Shown piece after piece: positions 1 through 10,072 of a DNA stretch of 64,000 nucleotides (position 1 is its first letter; each line of letters starts with the position of its first letter). This DNA is from Maniola hyperantus (taxonomy: Eukaryota > Arthropoda > Insecta > Lepidoptera > Nymphalidae). A program made the translations under genes and the position numbers. The notes beneath the pieces were generated by a model that saw nothing but the letters and a program-made list of their open reading frames with translations, was not told the DNA's origin and ran no database searches. Location: NCBI RefSeq assembly GCF_902806685.2, contig NC_048555.1, positions 3,038,001-3,102,000 on the forward strand, given 5' to 3'.

Positions 1-179
1 TAGTCGCACGAAATATTTTGCTCAACGTTTCTGATACGAACCGCTAAGGATTGGATCACCCTTCCCGCTTTCGTGTTTTCTGCCTCCGACTCCGCACTAA
101 CCCAGTGCGGGCGAGTGCGGATGACGTACGGGTGTGCGGGACAGAGATGGCAATCGGGGTATGGAGGCGGGGGCCTCAT

Positions 180-345
180 ACCTCGATGTTGTTGCAATCT
201 GTTGCGGACTATAGGTACCTTCAAGGCAAGAGTGTATAATAGGCATCTTCTAGGCAAGCGCGCTCCAACTTAAACCTCATCATTGCTCTTTATAAGCCAT
301 CATTGTCGTCAAGCGCAAGTTTATCCTGTAATAAAAAAGGTACCT
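180..345 (+). repeat. LINE 3'-end fragment (with copies at 700-960, 5390-5535, 13425-13495)
   Basis: The stretch encodes the end of a LINE ORF2 (…LQGKS then stop) followed by a 3' UTR (GGCATCTTCTAGGCAAGCGC) that recurs nearly word for word on the minus strand near 700-820 and 5395-5530. It ends in TAATAAAAAA, a short A-rich tail. This is a 5'-truncated retrotransposon remnant, not a host gene. The clade cannot be fixed from so short a piece. Confidence 0.6.
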
Positions 346-700
346 AAGTATATTATAACATCTGAATAAAACGGACCTAAGTTCCCTTTTTTTGATGTTC
401 AAGTAGGTACATTTAATAATATGTACTAATTTAATTTGGAAAAGTTGTCGCTTACGCTGATTATAGCTGTATGGACGAACATGACAACAATTTGCCGTAA
501 CTAGGTACCCACTTTTATGTCGCGTCGTAATCTATCATCGTTGTCGAGATGTGTAAGCTCGTACTAAGGGAGTTGTTTAGGGGGATACAACTGTTGAAGG
601 ATAAACAAAGTGAGCAAATACAAAAAACTTAATCGTAATTGAGCTATTAAGAGAGTATTTTGTTTGTCGGCCTCTTGTGCAGCTGTGTGCAAGTCTTTAT
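346..700. other. intergenic, nothing recognised
   Basis: AT-rich DNA without a convincing ORF, repeat end or RNA gene. I see no feature here. Confidence 0.5.
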
Positions 701-960
701 TTTTAAATATATAGACTAAACGCTTGGCTGCAATCAGACCTGGGCAAGTGATGATGCAACCTAAGATGGAGCGCGCTTGCCTAGAAGATGCCTATTCACT
801 CTTGTCTTGAAGGTAGGTACCCATATTATAATTGGAGCGGAAAACTGATGCTGGAAGGGCGTTCCATATCCTAGCAATTCGGATCATAAACGAGAATGCA
901 AATCGCTTCGTATACCTATAAATAAAATATGTACATTGACTTAAACATAAGAATAAAATA
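700..960 (-). pseudogene. LINE ORF2 C-terminus and 3' UTR, truncated
   Basis: On the minus strand an open frame reads KRFAFSFMIRIARIWNALPA and ends LQDKSE-stop near 810. The RIWNALP signature is typical of the extreme C-terminus of LINE ORF2 proteins. The 3' UTR that follows matches the copies at 180-345 and 5390-5535. The upstream part of the element is absent, as expected for 5' truncation during target-primed insertion. Confidence 0.6.
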
Positions 961-1700
961 CTTAAAAACTTTTCAGTTCACTGAAAAGCGGACGAATCTG
1001 AGGGCACGTAGGTACCTACGTGGCATTTAATAATATAAGAGAATTATAAAGTCAATTTTAAAAATAGAAAATTAGTATGAAACACTTAATAAAACCCGCA
1101 TCTCAACGAGGCAACTCCTACCTACCCTAAGATCAAAGTTCAGAGGCTGCCTTACATCTACTTTCGCCGGCAAATGGGCCCACAATTTTAACATAGCCCT
1201 TTGACTCGGTCGTGTATCAAATTCATAATAATTTGAGGAACAATTAACGTCCCCTTTCATCTCTTACACCTTTGTGGTTAAGCCCATTGCGTCCTATTTG
1301 ACTTTGAGCGTTTAATAGAGAGTAACCTCAAAGAAAAATGTACTTACAAACAATTACACCTACGTATGTAACTATGAGGCACTTGGTTTGAGCTGAGTCA
1401 GTCGCTAGAGTTGGGAGGTTGTCGATAAATTAAATTAAGTACGATGCTTCTCTGTTATTGTCTTAATAGACAGTCTATAAAGACTCTAGCTACTGCTAGC
1501 ATGATAGTATGATCACCGCTTTGTAAAGTACGTATCTTCAGGCGTATATTGTTCTTTCACGTATGAATATGATAGCTACTTTCCATAATATAATACCCAT
1601 ATCAATACTAATAAATAAAATTAAAGTATCTGTCTGTAATTTCGAAACCTCACCTCATATTATGGTTATTTGAACTGTACCATAACTGCATCACACGTTT
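961..1700. other. intergenic, nothing recognised
   Basis: AT-rich unique-looking sequence. Short ORFs here carry no recognisable domain. Confidence 0.5.
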
Positions 1701-1714
1701 TAAAAAAATATATA

Positions 1715-2045
1715 TATCTGTCTGTCTGTTTGAACGGGCTAATTTTCGCAACGGCTGAACCTATTTGACGGAATTTTCACATAAAAGTAGAGGATTGACC
1801 AAGGAGTAATATAGGCTACTTTTTTAACCGACTTTCAATGCATTGTTGCAATAAGAATCGCACAAATTCAGCCAATCAGAATAATTGAGATTGTAATAAT
1901 GATTGATGCAGGTTTTAGACAGTCGCCCTAGAAGTCCTTAACTAAAGTATACCCATGCCAAAAATCACGTCAAACGGTTGCTCCCTTGCGACGTGATTGA
2001 AGGACAAACCAACAAACCAACAAACAAACACACTTTCGCATTAAT
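1715..2045 (+). repeat. family A-like repeat fragments
   Basis: Two joined pieces of the common family: a divergent copy starting at the TCTGTCTGTTTG run (about 1720), and the 3' part with GACGTGATTGAAGGACAAAC, (ACAAACAA)n and ACACTTTCGCATT (1960-2045). Confidence 0.55.
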
Positions 2046-2342
2046 ATTAATAATTCGATATGTTTATCTGATAATATAAATTTATCGATAAAATAATAAG
2101 ACGGTTGGCACAGGCCTAACCGAGCCTCGCCCGGCGGCGGGTGGCTTTTGTGGAGCTCTCCAATATTCGCTTTGTTACTCTGAAAAATGTTCCGTTAGCC
2201 GCTCGCGTCTACTTTGTCTGTGTTTGCCTTTATAATAAATACATTTTATGTGCCGCAAAATGGGCGAATGTTTCTAAAGTTGCCCAATTTTGGACGCTGC
2301 GTCAACAATTTGAATGTTAGTTATACAAATTTTTATTAACAG

Positions 2343-2549
2343 ACTAGCTGATGCCCGCGACTTCGTACACGTGGATTTAGGTTTTTAAAAATTCCGTGGG
2401 AACTCGTAGATTTTCCGGGATAAAAAGTAGCCTATATCGGTCTTTATGCAAAAAAATCACGTCAATCCGTTGCACCATTGCGACGTGATTGAAGGACAAA
2501 CCAACAGACCTACAAACAAACACACTTTCGCATTTATAATAAGGGTACT
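2343..2549 (+). repeat. interspersed repeat family A (CTAGCTGATGCCCGCGACTT type)
   Basis: Near-complete copy: head ACTAGCTGATGCCCGCGACT with a small GC hairpin (CGCGAC/GTCCGCG), then GGGATAAAAAGTAGCCTA, the imperfect palindrome CACGTCAATCCG…GCGACGTG, an ACAAACAA-rich tract, and the end ACACTTTCGCATTTATAATA. The same order is seen at 20203, 20646 and 39399 (+) and, reversed, at 19055, 19744, 27062, 34556 and 47452. Read from the other strand the element ends in a hairpin followed by CAGCTAGT, which resembles a Helitron 3' end. Confidence 0.75.
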
Positions 2550-2678
2550 GATAGTAGGTAAGACTACTGCACTAACTTTGATAAAAATCCATATAATAGA
2601 ACGTTAGCTAGAAGTGCTAGAATTAGACTCGACATTAACACATACCTATGCATGAAGTCAAGGGCAAAAGCTACTTTT

Positions 2679-3125
2679 TAGGGTTCCGTACCTCAAAAGG
2701 AAAAACGGAACCCTTATAGGATCACTTTGTTGTCTGTCTGTCTGTCTATCTGTATGTCTGTCCGTCTGTCTGTCTGTCAAGAAACCTACAGGGTACTTCC
2801 CGTTGACCTAGAATTATGAAATTTGGCAGGTAGGTAGATCTTATAGCTGACATTTGGAAAAAATCTGAAAACCGTGAATTTAGGGTTAGATCACACAAAA
2901 AAAAAATTGTGGTTATGAACTAATAATTAGTATTTTCAACTTTCGAAGTGAGTGACTATATCAAGTGGGGTATCATATGAAAGGCCTTTACCTGTACATT
3001 CTAAAACAGATTTTTATTTATTTTTATGCATCATAGTTTTTGAATTATCGTGCAAAATGTCGAAAAAATACGACTGTAGTACGGAACCCTCATTGCGCGA
3101 GCCTGACTCGCACTTGGCCGGTTTT
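2679..3125 (+). repeat. interspersed repeat family B (GGGTTCCGTAC type), full length
   Basis: Begins AGGGTTCCGTACCTCAAAAG with an immediate hairpin (GGTTCCG…CGGAACC), then a (GTCT)n microsatellite. An AT-rich middle contains TATCATATGAAAGG. The end carries the inverted GTACGGAACCC, a perfect GCGAG/CTCGC hairpin and ACTTGGCCGGTTTTT. Similar copies lie at 26033, 32196, 33088 and 61847. No protein is encoded. Confidence 0.75.
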
Positions 3126-3520
3126 TATACCTACTTATACATATAAAATACCTACCCATGTATAGGCTAGATACACCACACCACAAAACCATTAAATACA
3201 GTCATAAAAACACAACGTTCTCACTAAAGCAATCTCCCCGAATGGGCGTCGAAATTGTTTTTTCCTAAATAAATTACTTGGTCGCTAATGAATTTGACCG
3301 GAGAAAATTGCTGACCACTATCTATACCTCCTACCGCAATACATAAGGGTCGGAGCAAGCGAAGTAGAAACACCGACGGACATTTTAGTCAAGGAAAATA
3401 GAAAGAGAAACTGTGTAACAAAATCCACGACGCGAGAGAAAACTAAGTAAGTACTTACTCAATTCAATTTAAATCATTTACTTATGTAGAAGAGGTACAA
3501 TTATTATTATTGGTGTTGTA
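3126..3520. other. intergenic, nothing recognised
   Basis: AT-rich sequence without coding potential or a repeat signature I can name. Confidence 0.5.
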
Positions 3521-3525
3521 TAATT

Positions 3526-3702
3526 TTTTTTTTTTTTTTAAAGAATATTAGTCATTTAACATGGCCCATTCCCCTTTCCTCTCCAACTAAGCGTCAGGCT
3601 TGTGCTAGGAGTAGGTACGACAATAGTGCAACGGGCGGGGTTTGAACCTTTCGGTTTTCAGTCCACTCCTTTACCGGTTGAGCTATTGAGGCTCTAAATA
3701 GT
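3526..3702 (-). repeat. tRNA-derived SINE
   Basis: Read on the minus strand it starts with a tRNA-like head: A-box-like TAGCTCAACCGG, and B box GGTTCAAACCC about 40 nt later. An unrelated body and a terminal poly(A), seen as T14 at 3526-3539, follow. Internal RNA polymerase III promoter boxes plus a poly(A) tail define a SINE. The head cannot fold into a normal cloverleaf with an intact acceptor stem, so it is not a tRNA gene. Confidence 0.65.
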
Positions 3703-3941
3703 AGCACTTCAATTTGCCATAAATATTCATGCTTTAGCGATAAGGCCGCCTTTGCATGCTACATCCTTGTATGTTTTTATTATGTTTACATGAGTTATGT
3801 GCAATAAATAAAGTATAAATAAATAAATAAAAATAAAATGTAAAATAAATTATTAATCTTACATAATAATAAAATCGTACTTATACCTACTAAGAGAGAC
3901 AGACAGACGGACAACATAGTTCTCCAATAAAAATTCCATTT

Positions 3942-4100
3942 TCAGGGTTCCGTACCTCAAAAGAAAAAAGGAACCCTTATAGAATCACTTTGTTGTCTGT
4001 CTGCCTGTCTGTCTGTCCGTCTGATGTCCGTCGTGTCTGACAAGAAAACCTTTAGGGTACTTACTCCCCGTTGACCTAGAATCATGAAAGGTAGGTAGGT
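3942..4100 (+). repeat. family B, truncated
   Basis: First ~150 bp of family B (AGGGTTCCGTACCTCAAAAG, GTCTGTCTG run, GTTGACCTAGAATCATGAAA) broken off just before the AT-rich middle. Confidence 0.65.
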
Positions 4101-4138
4101 ATAGGTCTTTTAGCACAAGTCTAAATGTATACCTAAAA

Positions 4139-4352
4139 GGAAAAGGTAACTGACTGACTGACTGATCTATCAACGCACAGCTTAAAATACTGGACGGATC
4201 GGGCTGAAATTTGGCATGCAGATAGCTATTATAACGTAGGCACTAGACATCCGCTAAGAAAGGATTCTTGAAAATTCAACTCCTAAGGGGGTGAAATAGA
4301 GGTTTGAAATTTGTGTAGTCCACGCGGACGAAGTCGCGAGCATAAGCTAGTC
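4139..4352 (-). repeat. interspersed repeat family C (CTAGCTTATGCTCGCGACTT type)
   Basis: Reverse-oriented copy: (GACT)n, ATCAACGCACAGCT, GGGCTGAAATTTGGCATGCA, CATCCGCTAAGAAAGGAT, and the terminal GACGAAGTCGCGAGCATAAG then CTAGT. Family C shares its CTAGCT-plus-hairpin end with family A but has a different body. Other copies: 26793-27012 (-), 27504-27730 (+), 32022-32190 (+), 43736-43942 (-), 46634-46852 (+), 48163-48395 (+), 48451-48612 (-). Confidence 0.7.
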
Positions 4353-4862
4353 ATTATTAAAAAATTGAGCAGGCTCATCATTTTAAAAAAATACTTAGGA
4401 TGAATAATTTAATTAAATCCATTCAGTTTAGTACGTACCTATCTACCTAACTATCTAGTATAGATTTCTCGAAGACGTTCCAAGCAAACGATAGCAGCCC
4501 AATAAGGGTCAATCTACAAATACAAAATCCCGAACATAATTTTCCATGTACACGCCAAACGTTATGGTTGACGTCGGTTATTGCCGCCTCTACACACAAG
4601 TATGCGCTGCTGTCCGGTACGACATTATTGACTCGTCCAATAAGCGCGCGATCGCCGCGTGCCAAGTGCCAGCTTCTTGCGGATAACTATGGAAACTGCT
4701 TCAATAAATCTTTTTTACTTTACTGATTTGACTTAAAAGGTAAATAATTTGCAGAAAATGTGAAAAGACCTTGTACCTACGCACCATCTAGGTATTAGTT
4801 TTATGGGTTTCTTCAGTCAACCTTTTGTGTATCGGGCTGTAGATATCAACAGTACAACTATA
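4353..4862. other. intergenic, nothing recognised
   Basis: No supported feature. A 72-codon minus-strand ORF at 4447-4665 has no recognisable motif. Confidence 0.45.
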
Positions 4863-5105
4863 CAGGGTGTAACCAGAACGCTAACAAAAACAAAAAAGGT
4901 GGTAGTAGGTACCTACTGATGATTACTGATAAGATACCACAAAAAAAACGCGAAAAAAAAAACTAAGTATATTTTGTAAAGTTTACGATATACTGCAAAT
5001 AAAACATCTGACTGACGCTAGAGGTCAACAAACGTTGCATAAGTAGGCCACTCGGTGTCAATGCCGCGTCGTAGGCATTGACCCGAGTTTTGCACGCTAT
5101 GTAGG
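4863..5105 (+). mobile_element. non-autonomous DNA element (MITE), empty of family B
   Basis: Begins CAGGGTGTAACCAGAACGCT. The same terminal sequence occurs inverted at the right end of the copy at 25965-26614 (GCGTTCTGGTTACATCCTG). The inner parts of the two copies align (CATCTGACTGACGCTA, GTAAGTAGGCCACTC). The right end here is degraded. CAGGG termini recall hAT-type elements, but this is only a resemblance. Confidence 0.55.
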
Positions 5106-5227
5106 TAGGTATACATTGCGGATTTGAAAAATACTAAAATTACAAAAAGAGGCAAATGGTTATTGGTATACCTATTGGATTATGTAAAGGTAAGTATTAA
5201 GTATAACAAAAAAGCTAAATCTTATCT

Positions 5228-5365
5228 CTTTGATTTTCCGGGATAAAAAGAGCCTATGTCAATTATCAGGTCTTTAACTACACCCATAAAAAATCACCTC
5301 AATCTTTTGAAGGACAAACCTATTAAGCCAAGAATCAAAGATACTTTCGCATTTATAATATCTCC
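5228..5365 (+). repeat. family A, degenerate fragment
   Basis: GATTTTCCGGGATAAAAAG through ACTTTCGCATTTATAATA with internal deletions relative to the copy at 2343. Confidence 0.55.
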
Positions 5366-5389
5366 ACTCCACTCCATAGTGACCTCTAT

Positions 5390-5535
5390 GTTTTTTTTTT
5401 TATTTTATTTATTATAGGTATACGCTTGACTACAATCACACCTGATGGGAAGCGATGATGTGGCCTAAGATGGGACGCGTTTACCTAGAAGCTGCCTATT
5501 CACTCTTGTTTTAAAGATACCCGGGTTGTAATTGG
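5390..5535 (-). repeat. LINE 3' end with A-rich tail
   Basis: Minus-strand copy of the 3' UTR described at 180-345, ending in an A-rich tail seen as T-rich 5392-5414 on the plus strand. Confidence 0.6.
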
Positions 5536-5776
5536 TATGTCGACACATTCCGTCCGTAAAAAATCGCCTCAACCTACCTAAATAAGAAACAAAATACTTT
5601 CGCATTTATAATAATATGGGTATTGGGTAGTGACGCCGACTCCATAGTGACCTCTATGTCGACACATTCCGTTGCGTGATTAAATGAGCCGCCGCCGGCT
5701 ATCGCAATATTGCCGACGAGTTCCGAACACGTGAACCCTCCCCGAGGGCTGACCGTTTTGCCGTCACTACGTGCTA

Positions 5777-5786
5777 TGAGCAATAT
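5777..5786. repeat. target-site duplication, left copy (jockey element)
   Basis: TGAGCAATAT, repeated exactly at 10263-10272 on the far side of the element. It directly abuts the poly(T) that represents the element's poly(A) tail. Confidence 0.8.
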
Positions 5787-6065
5787 TTTTTTTTTTTTTT
5801 TTTTTTTGTCGTAAAGCACTGTCACCAGTACTTTACTACCATTACAATCTAGCCTATGAAAGAGGCTAATAAGCAATATTATATTAACCTAAACTTATAA
5901 ACGTACTTATACCTAAGAATCTGTCCATTGACTTAGCTTAGTTTATAGTTAAGATACCTTATTGGAAGACACTTTGTTCTTGTGTTCTTTAAATTGCACT
6001 AGCACTATGCTTTCACTTTGTTCGTGTGATCTTTGATTTGCACTAGCACTACACTTTCACTATAA

Positions 6066-8726
6066 CTACACTAGCTCAAAAGGCTTAGTCCTCTTAAGTC
6101 TACGTATTAGGTCTGTGTTGTCGAGGAGCTGGATAGCCTCGACGTTAACATGTTCACGGAGCCTGCGTTCGTGGGATTTAGCGTGTTTGCTAATAGCTGT
6201 GTCCACGAAGCCCATTTGGAGATCGCGATGAATGTCTACATTCCTGACGTACCAGGGTGCATTGACGATACCCCTAAGCACTTTATTTTGGAATCGCTGA
6301 ATTATTAGTAAATTGGTCTTTCTGGTACAGCCCCACAACTGGATACCATAAGTCCACACTGGCATTAGGACTTGTTTGTATAATAGTATCTTATTTTTAG
6401 TTGACAGTGATGAGTTTCTGCCTATGAGCCAGTACAATTTTTTGTACCGTAACTCTAGCTCTTCTTTTTTCTTCTTGACATGTGCTTTCCAGCGTAGCTT
6501 ACTGTCAAGAGTCATTCCAAGATATTTTGCCGTGTTAGCATAGGGTATCTTTTGTTGGTCAATATAAATGGGATAATATTTTGGTATTTTATTAGTAAAA
6601 TCAATATGGGCAGACTTGGAATCGTTAAGTCTTATTCTCCATTTTTTCGTCCATTTATGTAGTTCATTTAGAGCTATTTGAACTTTTCCCGATGCCTCCT
6701 GGTGAGTATTACCCACAGCTATGATAGCAGTATCATCGGCAAAAGTAGCGATGGTATTGTGATCGGGTTGTGGAAGATCACACGTGTACAGGAGATAAAG
6801 GACAGGTCCCAGAACGCTTCCTTGAGGTACTCCAGCTTTGATCACCTTGAGTTTGGAGTAAGCTTCCTCTTGCCTCACTCGAAATACTCTATCAGATATA
6901 TATGATTCTAATATGTTTGCAAATGGTTGAGGAAGTAATACTTTAAGTTTCTGAACAAGACCTTCATGCCAGACTTTATCAAAGGCTTGTGCTACATCAA
7001 GAAATACGGTTGAACAGACTTTCTTTTCTTCTAGTGTTCTTTCAATTATATTTGTTATTCTGTGTACTTGATCGATTGTCGAGTGCTTTTCCCTGAATCC
7101 AAACTGATGGTCAGGAATCAGATTTTTCTCATCTAATATAGGTTTCAATCTGCTGAGCAGTAGCTTCTCAAAAAGTTTTGAGATAATTGGTAGCAGAGAA
7201 ATTGGTCTGTATGATGTAACCTCATTTGGTGGTTTGCCTGGTTTGGCAATCATAATTACTTCTGCAACTTTCCACAAATCAGGGACGTGCTTAATTCTAA
7301 ATGCTGCATTAATCAGCGTCGTTAATTTTACGATTCCTTTTTTTGGAAGGTTTCGCAGGATTTCTGTAGTAATAAGATCATATCCTGGAGTTTTTTTTAA
7401 GTTCAGTTTATTAATCATACTGAGTATTTCCTTTGGCGTTACTAGTTTAATGGGAGAGTTTTCTTGATTTGTTTCCATCGTAGAAAAATCAATGTGCTCT
7501 CCTTCGTTTGGTTGAAATATTTTTTCGAGATGTTCTGCAAATCTTTTAGCTTTTTGCTCACTATTTCTTGCCCACATTCCATTTTCTTCTTTAATTGGAG
7601 GAATATGCATACATGGTCTTTTTAAATTCCTAGTTGCTTTCCAAAGTGAATATTCGGTACTCCTTTCACTCGTGAGGCTTTGGAGATAACTGTAGGTTGA
7701 CGAATCATTAAAGTTTTTGATTTGTTTCTTTAGTGCCTTAGTCAAGTAATTCAGCAACCTTTTATCAAGTGGAGATCTTGAATGATGCCACTTTTTTCTT
7801 TGCCTTCTCTTTTCAATGATGAGTTCAAGGATATTTTTGGGATAAGCAACCACTCCTTGGGGCTTTTTCCTAAGCTTTGGTGTATTATTCCAAGCAGCCA
7901 GCTGAATATCTAATACAAATTTTCTTACTTCTTCGTTCAGTTGTTCCGAGTTTTTAAGCGGCACATTTAAGTTAATATTGTTAGTCAAATCCATTTTGAA
8001 GCTGTCCCAGTCTGTATTTTTGTTTACAAGACCAGGATAGGTTTCTTTATATATGATTGTGTCACTTAGCGTTAAGAGAATAGGAGAATGATCTGAATTC
8101 ATGTCGAACATTTCATCAATGTCTAGATATTTTGTTGATATGTTTTTATAAATAAAAAAGTCAATTAGGTCTGGTATTTTCATCGTATCTGTAGGCCAGT
8201 AGGTAGGCTTACCTGTACTTATTACATCGCATTTTAAATCTTTAATGGCACTTAAGAGTTCTCTACCTTTTGTAGTAGTCAATCTGGAGCCCCAAAAGGT
8301 ATTTTTCGCGTTAAAGTCACCTCCAATAATAAATCTATGTCCAATTTTCTCGAGGAAGTTCACATAATATTCTTTTGAAATTGAATGCCTTGGGGGACTA
8401 TATATAGCTACTACCGAAAATTCGTATTTTGTAGTTTTGACCTTCACAGCTACTGCCTGAATTTCCTGTTCCTCATATTGGAATTCTTGATAATGGTACA
8501 AATTTTCTTTAATTAAGATGGCACTGCCGCCTCTCGCTGTATTATTTGGGTGTATGGCATGGTACACTTTATAACTGTTAAATTTAATAAACGATTGCTT
8601 AGTAAAATGTGTCTCAGATATTAGACAAATATCAATCTTTAGTGTATCAAGGACTACTTGTAGCTCTTGTTGATGTTGTAGTAGTCCGTTTGAGTTCCAT
8701 GCAAATATTTTAAGCTTATTATTCAT
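6066..8726 (-). CDS. ORF2: AP endonuclease-reverse transcriptase of a jockey-like LINE
   Basis: The 886-aa product nicks target DNA and copies the element RNA at the nick. The N-terminus is an exonuclease-endonuclease-phosphatase fold: FAWNSNG (8-14), ISETHF (36-41, catalytic Glu38), GGDFNA (135-140), IDFF (188-191) and SDHSP (211-215). The reverse transcriptase follows: KKTPGYD (444-450), SYRPISLLP (505-513), FGFREKHST (542-550), FLDVAQAFDKV (575-585), AGVPQGSVLGP (631-641) and FADD (662-665), all with catalytic aspartates present. No RNase H is seen, and the length is normal for jockey ORF2. The start is a true ATG at 8726 and overlaps the ORF1 stop (ATGA). Seven A residues precede it, so translation could be by reinitiation or by -1 slippage. 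The frame is fully open. Confidence 0.92.
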   Translation of the reverse strand: MNNKLKIFAWNSNGLLQHQQELQVVLDTLKIDICLISETHFTKQSFIKFNSYKVYHAIHPNNTARGGSAILIKENLYHYQEFQYEEQEIQAVAVKVKTTKYEFSVVAIYSPPRHSISKEYYVNFLEKIGHRFIIGGDFNAKNTFWGSRLTTTKGRELLSAIKDLKCDVISTGKPTYWPTDTMKIPDLIDFFIYKNISTKYLDIDEMFDMNSDHSPILLTLSDTIIYKETYPGLVNKNTDWDSFKMDLTNNINLNVPLKNSEQLNEEVRKFVLDIQLAAWNNTPKLRKKPQGVVAYPKNILELIIEKRRQRKKWHHSRSPLDKRLLNYLTKALKKQIKNFNDSSTYSYLQSLTSERSTEYSLWKATRNLKRPCMHIPPIKEENGMWARNSEQKAKRFAEHLEKIFQPNEGEHIDFSTMETNQENSPIKLVTPKEILSMINKLNLKKTPGYDLITTEILRNLPKKGIVKLTTLINAAFRIKHVPDLWKVAEVIMIAKPGKPPNEVTSYRPISLLPIISKLFEKLLLSRLKPILDEKNLIPDHQFGFREKHSTIDQVHRITNIIERTLEEKKVCSTVFLDVAQAFDKVWHEGLVQKLKVLLPQPFANILESYISDRVFRVRQEEAYSKLKVIKAGVPQGSVLGPVLYLLYTCDLPQPDHNTIATFADDTAIIAVGNTHQEASGKVQIALNELHKWTKKWRIRLNDSKSAHIDFTNKIPKYYPIYIDQQKIPYANTAKYLGMTLDSKLRWKAHVKKKKEELELRYKKLYWLIGRNSSLSTKNKILLYKQVLMPVWTYGIQLWGCTRKTNLLIIQRFQNKVLRGIVNAPWYVRNVDIHRDLQMGFVDTAISKHAKSHERRLREHVNVEAIQLLDNTDLIRRLKRTKPFELV

Positions 8727-10072
8727 TTTTTTGGCTTATTGGTAGCCTTATTAGCGCCACTTTCAAGTTTTTGCAATCTTTCGTCAAACGAGGACATGTA
8801 TTTGAGAATTTCATCTAGTTTGCTCTCCATATTTCCCTGGGGCAGTTTTGTGCTTGGCAAATTTCTAGAGACTTTTTGAGCATAAGTTTGATGTTCACTT
8901 TTGTTCGTGTCTTCATTAGTTTTAATTATATGGGAATTAGTAGATTTCTCAGGTTTCGATGAACGCTGAGGATAAGATGAGGATGATTTTGATGATTTTT
9001 TAAGATTCTTATTTTTTAGGATCTGCATTTCTTTGGCAACCATGCAACCCCGATAGTTAGCAGGGTGCGCTTCACCGCAGTGTAAGCATTTGGGTTTTTC
9101 TTCTGCTGGCTTAGTGCAGTCTCGAGTCAGATGTTTTCCTGTACATTTTACACACCTGGCCTCTCTGGCACAGTATTTCTGCGTGTGACCATATGCTTGG
9201 CATTTTTTACACTGAGGTACCAGTTTTGATGTTTTGATAGGGTGAATTTCAACTTTACACCCTAGAATGTGTTTAATGTCATAAATTTTATTTATATCTT
9301 CTACATTATTAAATGTTAGAGTAAACATATTAAGCGGCTCTTTATTCTGCCATCTTAGTTTGTTCACTGCATTTTCTATTTTATAACCCTTGCTTTGAAG
9401 GTCTTCAATTATTCTTTTGGGCTGGCATGAGGCAGGCAATTTTTTAGCCATAACACGAATAGGTCTTTCTTGTTTATTCTCATAGGAATGCCACAGAAAT
9501 TGATTTTGAGTTAAGATTTTCGTCAAGGATCGGTAGGTGTCCTCATTGGTAACGTTTATTTTGACATTCTTTGCGTTCATCATTTTTAATGTAAAATCTG
9601 ATGAGGCTTCGGGAAGATTTCCTGACAGTAAGTCAAAAAATGTTTGATAGTTTTCCACACCGGACACCATTATAGGCGGGGGTAGTGGTACTTTCTTAGT
9701 TTTCTTTTTTTCATTTTTACGCGTTTCTGTGTTTGACGTTTCGAATTCTCTACTCTGTGACAGAATGGGTGACGTGCTTAGTTTCCTTTTTTTCCTACTC
9801 TTCACTCTTATCCATTCTGTTTCTTGCGCAAGTTCCTCTTCGTCCGTATGATATTCAGCAGATGGACCCGAACTTTCTTTGTATCCGGACGTATCCATTG
9901 GGTTGTTATCCTTATTAGAAAGGAGCTTAATTTGTTTTTGGAGCTCCAAAATTTGCTGCTCCATTTTTTTAGTTATAAGCTGGAGTTTTTCATTTTCAGC
10001 TTTTTTTTCTGTAAATGCGTTAAAAAGCAAGCGCTCATTTTCCGTTTTTAATTCTATTTTTATATCGGCCAT
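8723..10072 (-). CDS. ORF1: Gag-like nucleic-acid-binding protein of the jockey-like LINE
   Basis: A 449-aa protein expected to package the element RNA and escort it to the nucleus. The start is set at the ATG at 10072 (MADIKIEL); the frame extends upstream only to a TTG. Residues about 10-55 are charged, with heptad-like leucines (probable coiled coil), followed by a basic stretch near 90-130 (KSRKKRK, KKKTKK). A PRE_C2HC-like region precedes three zinc knuckles: C288-x2-C-x4-H-x4-C301, C307-x2-C-x3-H-x4-C319 and C329-x2-C-x3-H-x6-C343. The basic, serine-rich C-tail ends KPKK. This is the architecture of ORF1 proteins from X-element/jockey relatives. The stop lies within ATGA shared with the ORF2 start. 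Confidence 0.88.
   Translation of the reverse strand: MADIKIELKTENERLLFNAFTEKKAENEKLQLITKKMEQQILELQKQIKLLSNKDNNPMDTSGYKESSGPSAEYHTDEEELAQETEWIRVKSRKKRKLSTSPILSQSREFETSNTETRKNEKKKTKKVPLPPPIMVSGVENYQTFFDLLSGNLPEASSDFTLKMMNAKNVKINVTNEDTYRSLTKILTQNQFLWHSYENKQERPIRVMAKKLPASCQPKRIIEDLQSKGYKIENAVNKLRWQNKEPLNMFTLTFNNVEDINKIYDIKHILGCKVEIHPIKTSKLVPQCKKCQAYGHTQKYCAREARCVKCTGKHLTRDCTKPAEEKPKCLHCGEAHPANYRGCMVAKEMQILKNKNLKKSSKSSSSYPQRSSKPEKSTNSHIIKTNEDTNKSEHQTYAQKVSRNLPSTKLPQGNMESKLDEILKYMSSFDERLQKLESGANKATNKPKK

Noticed and set aside
5574..5876. 100-codon minus-strand ORF
   Set aside because: Runs through the poly(A) tail and target site of the jockey element; lysine run is the tail.
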